Shown here: positions 32,494 to 41,207 of the stretch, piece after piece
Layout: every line of letters begins with the position of its first letter
Position numbering within the stretch: the first letter of the stretch is position 1
NCBI GenBank assembly: GCA_017523755.1
Contig: JAFWWA010000052.1
Span: 1 to 64,000, forward strand
Direction of reading: 5' to 3'
Source of the DNA: Christensenellaceae bacterium
GTDB lineage: Bacteria > Bacillota > Clostridia > Christensenellales > Christensenellaceae
DNA length: 64,000 nucleotides
Made by a program: the position numbers and the translations under genes
Notes under the pieces: model-generated
The model's database searches: none
What the model was told of the DNA's origin: nothing
The model's input: the letters and a program-made list of their open reading frames with translations, nothing else

Positions 32494-33969
32494 ATGTTAG
32501 GCGCGATATTAGGTGATATCATAGGTTCCCCGTATGAATTTGACAGGGGAGAGAAGACGAAGGATTTTCCGCTTTTTACAAGAAGGAGCCATTTTACCGA
32601 TGATTCAGTCATGACTGTTGCGGTGGCGGAAGCTGTCATCAACGCAATGCGCCGTGACAGAAGAAGGGCAACTGCTGAAGAATATGCCAGATCTATGCGG
32701 GAGTGGGGGCGCGAATTTCCCGACGCGGGCTATGGCGGTATGTTCAGCCGGTGGCTCGTAGATGAAAACATGGGCCCGTACGGGAGCTACGGGAACGGTT
32801 CGGCAATGAGAGTATCACCGATAGGCTGGCTTTATGACAGCCTTGAGGAGACGAGAGAAGCGGCAGCCGATTCGGCAAAGGTGACCCATAACCACCCAGA
32901 AGGGATTAAAGGTGCGGAGGCTGTTGCAAGCGTTATCTATCTTGCCAGGACAGGAAACAGCAGATCAAGGATCAGGAGATATGTGGAGGAGGAGTTCGGA
33001 TACGATCTTTCAAGGACCCTGGATGATATAAGGCCCGGCTATCATCATGTCGAGTCATGCCAGGAGACAGTGCCTGAAGCGATAACCGCATTTCTTGAAG
33101 GAAAGAGCTTTGAAGATGTCATAAGGAACGCGGTATCACTGGGAGGAGATACCGACACGCTTGCGTGTATTGCGGGCAGTATGGCGGAAGCATATTTCGG
33201 AGTGCCGGAATATCTCTACAAGGAAGTCGTGTTAAGATGGCATCCGCATATGAGAAATGTGTACAGATATTTCACACATTTAAAAAGGGAAAGGTGGGAG
33301 AGAAACATGGATGATATGAGAACGATAAAAGTGGCGGGAACAGGTACGGTCAAGATGAAGCCCGACATGATAAGGATAGGGATCACGGTGACGGGAATAT
33401 ACAGGGATTACTCTGAAGCCTTAAAAAAGGCCGACAGCGATACCGCAGCCATAAGGGATATTATCGAAAAAGCAGGCTTCGGACGGGATGAGCTTAAGAC
33501 GACTGATTTCCATGTAGAGATCGAAAACGAAGGCTATATGGAGGACGGAGTATATAAGCAGAGGTTCGCAGGATACAGATCAAGACATGAGATGAAGCTC
33601 GAGATGGAAAAGGATAACGGGAAGCTGGGGGAGATACTGGGTAATATCGCCTCATCCGATCCGAACCCCGAGCTCTCGGTCACTTATTTCATTAAGGACA
33701 GAAAAGGCATGGAGGAGATGCTCATAGAGGCTGCTGTAAAGGATGCCAGAATAAAGGCTAGGATAATAGCAGGCAGCTTGGATGTGGCCCTTATCGACGT
33801 GGTGAGTGTTGACGCTTCGGATATCAACGACGGGGCCGAGATCCCGGTGTTCAGGATGGCCAAGAATGAGACGATGAGCGACAGGGCAATGGGCTCATAC
33901 GACATGGAAATGGCGCCTGATGATATAGAAACTTCAGCAACAGTCACGGTCGTATGGAAGATCGACTGA
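32494..33969 (+). CDS. ADP-ribosylglycohydrolase fused to SIMPL (DUF541) domain
   Basis: A 491-residue protein starting at ATG 32494 behind AAGGAGG. Residues 1-265 form an ADP-ribosylglycohydrolase: GDIIGSPYEF, metal site TDDS (35-38), the GNGSAMRVSPIGWL segment, and GGDTDTLACIAGS near 216. Residues 273-491 are a SIMPL domain: TIKVAGTGTVKMKPDMIRIGITVTG and the C-terminal ETSATVTVVWKI. SIMPL proteins are normally exported, whereas ARH works in the cytoplasm, so the fusion is odd. An internal ATG at 33307 with GGTGGGAG upstream could start the SIMPL part separately. Confidence 0.83.
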   Translation: MLGAILGDIIGSPYEFDRGEKTKDFPLFTRRSHFTDDSVMTVAVAEAVINAMRRDRRRATAEEYARSMREWGREFPDAGYGGMFSRWLVDENMGPYGSYGNGSAMRVSPIGWLYDSLEETREAAADSAKVTHNHPEGIKGAEAVASVIYLARTGNSRSRIRRYVEEEFGYDLSRTLDDIRPGYHHVESCQETVPEAITAFLEGKSFEDVIRNAVSLGGDTDTLACIAGSMAEAYFGVPEYLYKEVVLRWHPHMRNVYRYFTHLKRERWERNMDDMRTIKVAGTGTVKMKPDMIRIGITVTGIYRDYSEALKKADSDTAAIRDIIEKAGFGRDELKTTDFHVEIENEGYMEDGVYKQRFAGYRSRHEMKLEMEKDNGKLGEILGNIASSDPNPELSVTYFIKDRKGMEEMLIEAAVKDARIKARIIAGSLDVALIDVVSVDASDINDGAEIPVFRMAKNETMSDRAMGSYDMEMAPDDIETSATVTVVWKID

Positions 33970-33991
33970 GGAAATGAATACAAATGCATTC

Positions 33992-34021
33992 TTGATAAAG
34001 CCCCCGGAAAGCCGATATAAT
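33992..34021 (+). promoter_or_regulatory. Promoter of the TIGR04076 gene
   Basis: TTGATA (33992-33997) and TATAAT (34016-34021) with an 18-base spacer, 32 bases before the ATG. Confidence 0.6.
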
Positions 34022-34052
34022 ATATAAAAATCGGTATTTCAGGAGAGATAAG

Positions 34053-34442
34053 ATGAAGCACAAAGTAAAGCTTACGGTCATAGATAAAAAGCTTTATCCC
34101 GAACTGCAGAAAGAGTACTGTGCCGACCCTAATGCCGGAGAGTGTCCCTGCTATAATGTGGGCGATGAATTCATTTTTGAGAGAGACGGAGATACGGACC
34201 ATTTCTGGCACGGAGGGATAGGTACACTGGTTAAAACGAGCGGGGACCCCGATAAAGTTGCCGGAGGACCTAAGATGCCGCACTGCTCCGAGCTCTGGGA
34301 CGCGATATCAAGATATATCTATTCCGGACTTCAGGGAGGTTCCATAATGAAGGACTGGATGAAAGACGAGAACGTGATGATCGGATGCTGTTCGGACGGT
34401 ACGAGACCGGTGATATTCAAGATAGAAAGGATAGACTACTGA
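34053..34442 (+). CDS. TIGR04076-family protein
   Basis: A 129-residue protein of the TIGR04076 family: opening HKVKLTVIDKKLYPELQKEYCAD, conserved cysteines CPCYNVGDEF (about 36-45), C77 in PHCSELWDAI, and the ending CCSDGTRPVIFKIE. The fixed cysteines suggest redox or metal binding. Function unknown. It is followed closely by flavodoxin. Confidence 0.85.
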   Translation: MKHKVKLTVIDKKLYPELQKEYCADPNAGECPCYNVGDEFIFERDGDTDHFWHGGIGTLVKTSGDPDKVAGGPKMPHCSELWDAISRYIYSGLQGGSIMKDWMKDENVMIGCCSDGTRPVIFKIERIDY

Positions 34443-34464
34443 GATTCTCAGTGGAGAATGATAC

Positions 34465-34920
34465 ATGAAGATTCTGGTAACATATTTCAGTGCTGAAGGG
34501 ACAACAAGAAAGGTCGCAGAGGAGCTGGCCCGCATGATAGGTGCGGATCTCTTCGAGATTGAGCCTGAAAAGATCTATACACAGGCGGATATAAACTGGA
34601 GAAATCCAGTATCGAGATGCAATCTTGAGAAGTTCGGAAAGAAGGATGTGCCTGTAAAGGGAAAGATAGAAGGATTCGATCAGTATGATACCGTCCTTAT
34701 AGGTTTCCCGATCTGGTATGGAGCAGCCCCGAACGTTGTAAACACTTTCTGCAAGGGATATGACTGGACTGGAAAGACAGTTTATGCCTTTGCGACATCC
34801 GGAGGCGGAGGAATAGGCAAAACAGCCGAAAAGCTTGATGAGTATGTAAACGGAGCACTGAAAGTGGACGCATTGCTCGTTAAGACCGCCGAGGACATAA
34901 AGAACTGGCTTGGCCTATGA
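34465..34920 (+). CDS. Flavodoxin
   Basis: A 151-residue FMN-binding electron carrier. The phosphate loop is YFSAEGTTRKVAEEL (residues 7-21, variant of T/S-x-T-G-x-T). FPIWYGAAPNVVNTF and FATSGGGGIGKT bind the flavin ring. This is the short NADPH-reductase-like flavodoxin type common in Clostridia. Its stop overlaps the next start by four bases. Confidence 0.9.
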   Translation: MKILVTYFSAEGTTRKVAEELARMIGADLFEIEPEKIYTQADINWRNPVSRCNLEKFGKKDVPVKGKIEGFDQYDTVLIGFPIWYGAAPNVVNTFCKGYDWTGKTVYAFATSGGGGIGKTAEKLDEYVNGALKVDALLVKTAEDIKNWLGL

Positions 34921-35489
34921 TCTATGTAATCAGGCATGGGGAGACTGAAAAGAACAGAGCGTATGCCCTTCAGGGAAGGAGCGATCTTCCGCTAAATGAG
35001 AAAGGAAGAGAGCAGGCTGCCGATGCCGGGAAAAGGATAAGAGCGCTCGGTATAGAGTTCTCACACGTGTTCTCATCACCCCTTGTACGCGCGGTGGAAA
35101 CCGCAAAGCTTATTGCTCCTGATACGGGGATAATAACAGACGACCGTCTTATAGAGATGGATTACGGACCTTATGAGGGGGCGGATATGAACCATCTGCC
35201 TCCCGAAGTCCTTTTCTTTTTTAAGGACTTTGTGAATAATCCTGCTCCTCATGGGATGGAACAGCTTTCAGATGTTGTAAAAAGAACGGGATCATTCATC
35301 GAGGACATCAAAGAGTTAAAAGGCGATATACTTATATCCACTCACGCCATAGCGATGAAGGGCATACTGGAGTACCTGACACCGGGCTCAAACGGCAGCT
35401 ACTGGCCAAAGTATATAGGCAACTGTGCTGTGTACACGGTGGATGTCAAAGACGGTCTGCTTGGGATACCGGTGGAGACAGAGATATGA
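34917..35489 (+). CDS. Histidine phosphatase superfamily protein
   Basis: A 190-residue phosphoglycerate-mutase-like phosphatase. The catalytic RHGET lies at residues 6-10 (H7), with SSPLVRAVETA and the second histidine in ISTHAIAMKGIL. Substrate unknown. It is coupled by ATGA overlaps to flavodoxin upstream and lipase downstream. Confidence 0.9.
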   Translation: MIYVIRHGETEKNRAYALQGRSDLPLNEKGREQAADAGKRIRALGIEFSHVFSSPLVRAVETAKLIAPDTGIITDDRLIEMDYGPYEGADMNHLPPEVLFFFKDFVNNPAPHGMEQLSDVVKRTGSFIEDIKELKGDILISTHAIAMKGILEYLTPGSNGSYWPKYIGNCAVYTVDVKDGLLGIPVETEI

Positions 35490-36559
35490 GGGACCTCACT
35501 TTTATTTTCGTACATGGGCTTTCCGGATGGGGAAGCTATGATAAGAGGAACCGATATCTGCCTTACTGGGGCTTAAGGAGCGGAGACCTGATATCCATCT
35601 TAAGAAAAGAAGGTATCGACAGCTATGCAGTTTCGGTGGATCCTTTCGGGAGCGCATGGGACAGAGCCTGCGAGCTTTATGCCCAGATAGCGGGAAGAAG
35701 GACGGATTACGGAGAGGCTCACAGCAAAGAGTTCAGACATGAAAGGTTTGGACGCGATTTCTCTTCATGCCCACTTATTGAAAAATGGGACGATGATACA
35801 AGGCTCGTGCTCATAGGTCATTCTTTCGGCGGAACTACAGCGAGGCTTTTTTCCGAGCTTCTGGCTAACGGGGATGAAAAAGAGAAAAACAGCGGAGCGA
35901 AGGATATCTCGTCCCTGTTCCTGGGAGGAATGAAGGACAGGGTATTTGGCATAGTTGCGCTCGCATCCCCCATGAACGGGACCACAGCGTATGATATGTA
36001 TGAAGATGAAAGCTTTGATATAAAGAACATAAAGATCCCGCTTATAAGCAGGATCTTCGGCCATATGACTTCTGTAGGTACTGAGCCTAAGTTTGACGGT
36101 CGTGACAGAAGAGATTACGCTGACTATGACATGCATATAGATAACGCTATGAAGCTCAATGAGAGAATGAAACCTATACCGTCTGTATACTATTTCTCTG
36201 TTCCCTGCAGCAAAAGCATCCTTCAGAAGGACGGTACATACAGACCTGATAAAAAGGGGATGGAGCCTCATTTTATAAAGGCATCAACACTTATAGGACA
36301 GTATACCGGAAAGACTAGGGGCGGATTTGAAGTTGACAACAAATGGCTTGAAAACGACGGCCTCGTAAATACATTCTCAGCAAAAGCACCTATAGGAGCG
36401 CCATCAACAGATTTTAATAATGACTGCATAGAACCGGGTATATGGAATGTATTCCCAATATTTGACGGTGATCATATGTCTTTGCAGGGCGGTTTTTTGA
36501 AAAAGAAGAATATATCAGACTTTTATTTGTCACTTTTAAATTGTGTTAAATATGTATAA
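35486..36559 (+). CDS. Alpha/beta-hydrolase lipase
   Basis: A 357-residue lipase of the staphylococcal/Geobacillus I.5-like type. FVHGLSGWG near the start forms the oxyanion region. GHSFGG carries the catalytic serine (about residue 112). A metal-site-like DYADYDMHIDNAM segment lies near residue 210. NDGLVNTFSAKAP and DHMSLQG supply the Asp and His. No signal peptide is seen, although close relatives are secreted, so it may be cytoplasmic. The last 60 codons become A+T-rich, as does the DNA after it. Confidence 0.85.
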   Translation: MRDLTFIFVHGLSGWGSYDKRNRYLPYWGLRSGDLISILRKEGIDSYAVSVDPFGSAWDRACELYAQIAGRRTDYGEAHSKEFRHERFGRDFSSCPLIEKWDDDTRLVLIGHSFGGTTARLFSELLANGDEKEKNSGAKDISSLFLGGMKDRVFGIVALASPMNGTTAYDMYEDESFDIKNIKIPLISRIFGHMTSVGTEPKFDGRDRRDYADYDMHIDNAMKLNERMKPIPSVYYFSVPCSKSILQKDGTYRPDKKGMEPHFIKASTLIGQYTGKTRGGFEVDNKWLENDGLVNTFSAKAPIGAPSTDFNNDCIEPGIWNVFPIFDGDHMSLQGGFLKKKNISDFYLSLLNCVKYV

Positions 36560-36684
36560 GTCTGATTAATAAGGATTTTTTATGAATTAGCTAAGACTGC
36601 TTGTCAGCATTGTTATATGAAGACAAGAGTTTTAACCGTGAAGATTATTTGGATTGGATAAAACTTAGAGGATAGCAAATACTT

Positions 36685-39600
36685 ATGTTGAAAGATGGCC
36701 TTTACGAACAGGTTATAAATAAAAAATTGGATACCGAGCTTTCCGGAACGGATAAACTCAGCCAAACTGCGCCAATTGATACTGCCGAGGCATCTAAAGT
36801 GCTGGCAAAATATGTTGCAGAAGTTGTCGAGCGTGGACTTGATAATCTAAAAGACAATGGTGGGGATTTGGATGACCAGGTTGCGTTGGCTAATCAGATC
36901 ATTAAGATCATTATGGCTGAAACAAAAGAAGAGGAATTCAATTCTCTCTCGGTTGCTAAACGTGCAGAACAGCTTTTTGCTTTGTATGATAGGAAGAACA
37001 ACATTTGGGCTCTGGATGAAAAAGCACAGATTACCCGTCCTGAGACCTCAATTGCTCAATCCAGTCTGTTTACAGGGGCAGCACATGAGCCCCAGATGTA
37101 TTCCGAGCTTAAGAAGGAAATCGTATCCTGTAACCGTATTGATATGCTGGTATCGTTTATTAAGTGGAGCGGCTTACGTCTGATTATGGATGAGCTTGTT
37201 ACATTTACCCAAAATGGAGGAGAGCTGCGTATAATAACTACTTCATACATGGGTGCAACAGATGTTAAAGCTGTTGAAGAGCTACACAAGCTTTCAAACA
37301 CGCAAATAAAGGTTAGTTATAACACGAAGATTACGCGACTTCATGCAAAGGCATATATTTTCTACAGGGACACTGGCTTTACAACAGCATATGTAGGTTC
37401 GTCAAATTTATCCAATGCTGCACTTACCAGTGGGTTGGAATGGAACACAAAGATCACAAAAAAAGATCTTCCGGAGACTATTGATAAAGTGGCCGCTACC
37501 TTTGAATTTTACTGGAATGATAAGGAGTTCGAGTATTATGATGAAGGGCAGCGAGAGCGTTTGGCACATGCACTGCGCGCAGAAAAGTTTTTTGAAAATA
37601 ATAATCCCGAGCTCTATACTGTTGACATTAATCCTTATTCTTATCAGCAGGAGATTCTTGACAAGTTGGAGGCTGAACGCACAGTTCGAGGTTACACGCG
37701 TAATCTTGTAGTTGCAGCCACAGGTACGGGAAAAACAGTTATTTCTGCGCTTGATTATAAACTGTTCCGAAGAAAAAATCCTGGAAAGCCTTGTCGATTG
37801 CTATTTATTGCCCACAGGGAAGAAATCCTAAGACAGAGTTTGTATACCTATAGGGCAGTACTGAAGGATGCTAATTTTGGAGCGATGTATGTAGGTAAAA
37901 ATAAGCCAGACAGCATTGATAATCTGTTCCTTTCAATACAGACCTTTAATTCTCAGGATTTCACATTAAAGACTTCACCAGATTTCTATGATTATATAGT
38001 TATAGACGAGTTTCACCACGCGGCAGCACCTACATATCAAAAACTATTGGCATACTACAGACCGAAGATTCTTTTGGGGTTGACTGCTACTCCTGAGCGT
38101 ATGGATGGCAAAAACATTCTCAAATATTTCAACAACCGTATTGCAGCCGAGATTCGTTTGCCTGAAGCTATTGAGCGCAAGTTGCTATGCCCATTCCAAT
38201 ACTTTGGAGTAACAGATAATGTGGATTTGGACAAACTGAGATGGTCTGCAGGGGGCTATGATAAGGGAGAACTATCAAAGGTATATACACTTAGCGGTAC
38301 GATAGCCAAAAGACGTGCTGATTTAGTTATTGCTTCCTTGTTGAAGTATGTAACTGATATTGATGAGGTTAAAGGGCTAGGTTTCTGTGTCACGGTTGAT
38401 CATGCGGAATTCATGTGCCGTTATTTTAACGAGCATGGTATTCCGTCCATGTTCTTGACTAAGGACTCTTCCGACAAGGAAAGATATAATGCTAAGGATA
38501 ATCTTGTATCAGGCAAGGTTCGCTTTATTTTTGTCGTTGACATTTACAATGAAGGAGTTGATATTCCAGAGGTAAATACAGTGCTGTTCTTACGCCCAAC
38601 GGAATCCCTGACTATCTTTTTACAGCAGCTGGGCAGAGGCCTGCGTTTAGCAGATGGAAAAGAATGCCTTACAGTTCTTGACTTCATTGGCCAGGCAAAC
38701 AGAAAATACAATTTTGAAGACAAATTTGCGGCATTGCTTTCTAATACCACACGAAGTGTTACTCGTGAGATCAAGGATGGATTTGTATCTGCACCAAAAG
38801 GTTGCTATATCCAGCTTGAGAAAAAGGCATCAAAATACATATTGGATAATATCAGAGCTTCGTATGGTAATACAGCAGGATTGGTGTCAAAGATATCTTC
38901 GTTTGAAGAAGATACAGGTTTGAAGCTGAATCTTGCAAATTTCCTTGATTATTATCATCTTGATCCACGGAACATATATAAGTTTGCTACTTTTTCCCGC
39001 CTATGTGCGAATGCAGATGTGATTGAAGACTTTAGCGAACCTTTGGAAGAAACAATTACCAAAGCAATGGCTCGGCTGGCGGTGATCGATTCTCGAAGAT
39101 GGATTTCATTCCTTCTTGATATACTTCCCAAATTGGATGATGTGGACTTTGATAAGCTTTCAGATCTTGATAGGCGGATGCTTCGGATGTTTTATATTAC
39201 TGTTTGGGGCAAAGCTGCAGAAGACTGGAGCAGCGAAGATGTTTGGGATAATCTATACACTTTGGCTGACAGTACTGTATTGTTAGGTGAGCTGATTGAT
39301 CTGCTGAAATACCAGTTTAATAGAATTGACTTTGTTGATGCACCGGTTAATGTGGGATTTGATTGCCCGTTGGATTTGTATTGCACCTATACTCGTGATC
39401 AACTGCTGGCTGCATTAGATTTTCTAAAGCCTTCCACTGTACGTGAGGGCGCCAAATGGCTGCCAGATCAAAGAATTGATGTATTCTTTGTGACTTTGAA
39501 CAAGTCTGAAAAGGATTATTCGCCTACAACAATGTATGATGATTACTCTATCAATGAATGGCTTTTCCATTGGCAAAGCCAAAGCACAACATCAGCTCGC

Positions 39601-39834
39601 TCTGCTACAGGTCAGAGATATATTCATCACAAAGAGAAAGGAAGCCGAGTGCTGCTTTTTGTTCGCGAATTTAAGAATGATAGGATAACAAATGGCGCAG
39701 AGGCATATAGTTATTTGGGAACGGTAAACTATGTAAAACATGATGGAGAGAAACCAATGAATATAACGTGGCAGTTGGATGCTCCAATTCCAGCAAAGTT
39801 TTTAAAGAAAACAAACAAATTGGTGGTTGGATAA
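36685..39834 (+). CDS. PLD-like nuclease / SF2 helicase / DUF3427 protein
   Basis: A 1049-residue protein. A phospholipase-D-like domain (about 130-300) has a HAKAYIFYR motif (H near 219). A superfamily II helicase (about 320-680) shows Walker A ATGTGKT (K350), DEFH (near 441), LTATP and QLGRGLR. A DUF3427-type C-terminal region follows (IDVFFVTLNKSEKDYSPTTMYDDYSI, HKEKGSRVLLFVRE). Proteins of this build occur in defence islands and are linked to nucleic-acid restriction or repair. Codon use is much richer in A+T than in neighbouring genes, a sign of transfer. Confidence 0.88.
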   Translation: MLKDGLYEQVINKKLDTELSGTDKLSQTAPIDTAEASKVLAKYVAEVVERGLDNLKDNGGDLDDQVALANQIIKIIMAETKEEEFNSLSVAKRAEQLFALYDRKNNIWALDEKAQITRPETSIAQSSLFTGAAHEPQMYSELKKEIVSCNRIDMLVSFIKWSGLRLIMDELVTFTQNGGELRIITTSYMGATDVKAVEELHKLSNTQIKVSYNTKITRLHAKAYIFYRDTGFTTAYVGSSNLSNAALTSGLEWNTKITKKDLPETIDKVAATFEFYWNDKEFEYYDEGQRERLAHALRAEKFFENNNPELYTVDINPYSYQQEILDKLEAERTVRGYTRNLVVAATGTGKTVISALDYKLFRRKNPGKPCRLLFIAHREEILRQSLYTYRAVLKDANFGAMYVGKNKPDSIDNLFLSIQTFNSQDFTLKTSPDFYDYIVIDEFHHAAAPTYQKLLAYYRPKILLGLTATPERMDGKNILKYFNNRIAAEIRLPEAIERKLLCPFQYFGVTDNVDLDKLRWSAGGYDKGELSKVYTLSGTIAKRRADLVIASLLKYVTDIDEVKGLGFCVTVDHAEFMCRYFNEHGIPSMFLTKDSSDKERYNAKDNLVSGKVRFIFVVDIYNEGVDIPEVNTVLFLRPTESLTIFLQQLGRGLRLADGKECLTVLDFIGQANRKYNFEDKFAALLSNTTRSVTREIKDGFVSAPKGCYIQLEKKASKYILDNIRASYGNTAGLVSKISSFEEDTGLKLNLANFLDYYHLDPRNIYKFATFSRLCANADVIEDFSEPLEETITKAMARLAVIDSRRWISFLLDILPKLDDVDFDKLSDLDRRMLRMFYITVWGKAAEDWSSEDVWDNLYTLADSTVLLGELIDLLKYQFNRIDFVDAPVNVGFDCPLDLYCTYTRDQLLAALDFLKPSTVREGAKWLPDQRIDVFFVTLNKSEKDYSPTTMYDDYSINEWLFHWQSQSTTSARSATGQRYIHHKEKGSRVLLFVREFKNDRITNGAEAYSYLGTVNYVKHDGEKPMNITWQLDAPIPAKFLKKTNKLVVG

Positions 39835-39940
39835 AGCTGAGATATAAACAATAACAGAGTTTACCGTTGGTTATTCTATAAAATCTGGAATAATTGTTTA
39901 GAAATATTATCTCTGATTAAAATATGGCATAGGAATTAAA

Positions 39941-40339
39941 ATGAAAACGATAGAAGTGGTTGCTGCCGTTATAACGGCAGATAACAGAATATTTTCCACC
40001 CAGAGAGGATACGGGGAATATAAAGATGGCTGGGAATTCCCCGGAGGAAAGATGGAGGAAGGGGAGAGCCCGGAGCAGGCTCTCATAAGAGAAATAAGGG
40101 AAGAGCTCGAAACAGATATATCTGTGGAACAATTCATCAGGACCATTGAATATGATTACCCGAAATTCCATCTTAAGATGCATTGCTTCCTATGCAGTAT
40201 AGTTTCAGGAGATCTGGTGCTCATTGAGCATGAAGCCGCAAGATGGCTCACGAAGGATACTATAGATGATGTTGACTGGCTCCCTGCAGATACACTCATC
40301 CTTGACGATATAAAAGATTTGATGGGCTGGAATGAATGA
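39941..40339 (+). CDS. NUDIX hydrolase, MutT/8-oxo-dGTPase-like
   Basis: A 132-residue NUDIX enzyme. The NUDIX box GGKMEEGESPEQALIREIREEL matches GX5EX7REUXEEXGU, starting at about residue 34. WEFPGG before it and DWLPADT at the end fit MutT-type (deoxy)nucleoside triphosphate pyrophosphohydrolases. It sits about 105 bases after the DUF3427 helicase; the two kinds of genes are often neighbours. Confidence 0.9.
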   Translation: MKTIEVVAAVITADNRIFSTQRGYGEYKDGWEFPGGKMEEGESPEQALIREIREELETDISVEQFIRTIEYDYPKFHLKMHCFLCSIVSGDLVLIEHEAARWLTKDTIDDVDWLPADTLILDDIKDLMGWNE

Positions 40340-40343
40340 TATA

Positions 40344-40365
40344 AAAGGCTGTAAATTCGGCCTTT
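40344..40365 (+). terminator. Weak hairpin after the NUDIX gene
   Basis: AAAGGC (40344-40349) pairs with GCCTTT (40360-40365), followed by AAAAATTTG rather than a pure T tract. Confidence 0.35.
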
Positions 40366-40376
40366 AAAAATTTGTC

Positions 40377-40407
40377 TTGACTATGACGTTACATAATACT
40401 TTATCAT
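40377..40407 (+). promoter_or_regulatory. MerR-type promoter with 19-base spacer
   Basis: TTGACT (40377-40382) and TATCAT (40402-40407) are 19 bases apart, too long for normal RNA polymerase binding but typical of promoters remodelled by MerR-family activators. The spacer holds the near-dyad ATGACGTTACAT. The next gene is a MerR/TipA regulator, so autoregulation is likely. Confidence 0.65.
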
Positions 40408-40433
40408 AGAGCTCAGGTAAGGAGGAAAGACCT

Positions 40434-41162
40434 ATGATGACCGTACACGAGGTGAGTGAACTGACCGGGCTTACCGTAAGGACTCTTCAGTATTATGACA
40501 GGATAGGGCTGTTAAGACCCGATTCCTACTCGGAAGCAGGCTACCGCCTGTATGACAGGGAGTCACTTGAGAAGCTTCAGCAGATACTTCTTTTCAGGGA
40601 GCTGGAATTCCCGCTTGACGAGATAAAGAAGATCATGGACAGCCCGGGATTCGACAGAGACGTGGCTCTGACTCAGCAGATAGAGCTTCTGCGTATGAAA
40701 AAAGACAGGATATCTGGTCTTATCGAACTTGCTGAAAGAATAAAGACCATGGGGGTAAACGATATGAGTTTCAAGGCATTTGACAGGAAGAAAATGGATG
40801 AATATAAGAAGAGGGCAAAGGAGACCTGGGGAGATACCGCCGCATATAAGGAGTATGAGAAAAAGTCCGAGGGTAGGTCTGACACTGAGCAGGCAGGGAT
40901 AAATGCGAGGCTCATGGGCATCTTCTGCGAGATGGGGAAGGTGAAGGATGAGGATCCGGCTTCCGAAGCGCCGCAGGCTCTCGTGAAAAAGCTTCAGGAT
41001 TTCATAACCGCCCATTTCTACAACTGCACTGACGAGATACTGTCAGGTCTAGGGAAGATGTACGGCAGCGGGGGAGAGTTCACGAAGAACATAGATGAAG
41101 CCGCGGGCGAAGGCACTGCGGTATTCGCTGAAAAGGCGATAGAGGCTTATGTGAAAAAATGA
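40434..41162 (+). CDS. MerR-family regulator with TipAS-like domain
   Basis: A 242-residue protein. Residues 1-70 form a MerR DNA-binding domain (TVHEVSELTGLTVRTLQYYDRIGLLRPDSY). A coiled-coil dimer helix follows at about 75-110. Residues 115-242 form a TipAS-like drug-binding domain (AKETWGDTAAYKEYEKKSEGR, FYNCTDEILSGLGKMY). AAGGAGG precedes ATG. Such proteins bind peptide antibiotics and activate their own promoters. Confidence 0.9.
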   Translation: MMTVHEVSELTGLTVRTLQYYDRIGLLRPDSYSEAGYRLYDRESLEKLQQILLFRELEFPLDEIKKIMDSPGFDRDVALTQQIELLRMKKDRISGLIELAERIKTMGVNDMSFKAFDRKKMDEYKKRAKETWGDTAAYKEYEKKSEGRSDTEQAGINARLMGIFCEMGKVKDEDPASEAPQALVKKLQDFITAHFYNCTDEILSGLGKMYGSGGEFTKNIDEAAGEGTAVFAEKAIEAYVKK

Positions 41163-41179
41163 TACATGGCATAAAAAGA

Positions 41180-41205
41180 GCGTCTTCTTATGAAGACGCG
41201 TTTTT
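41180..41205. terminator. Terminator between convergent MerR and GH115 genes
   Basis: GCGTCTTC (41180-41187) pairs exactly with GAAGACGC (41192-41199), loop TTAT, then GTTTTT. Confidence 0.85.
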
Positions 41206-41207
41206 CT

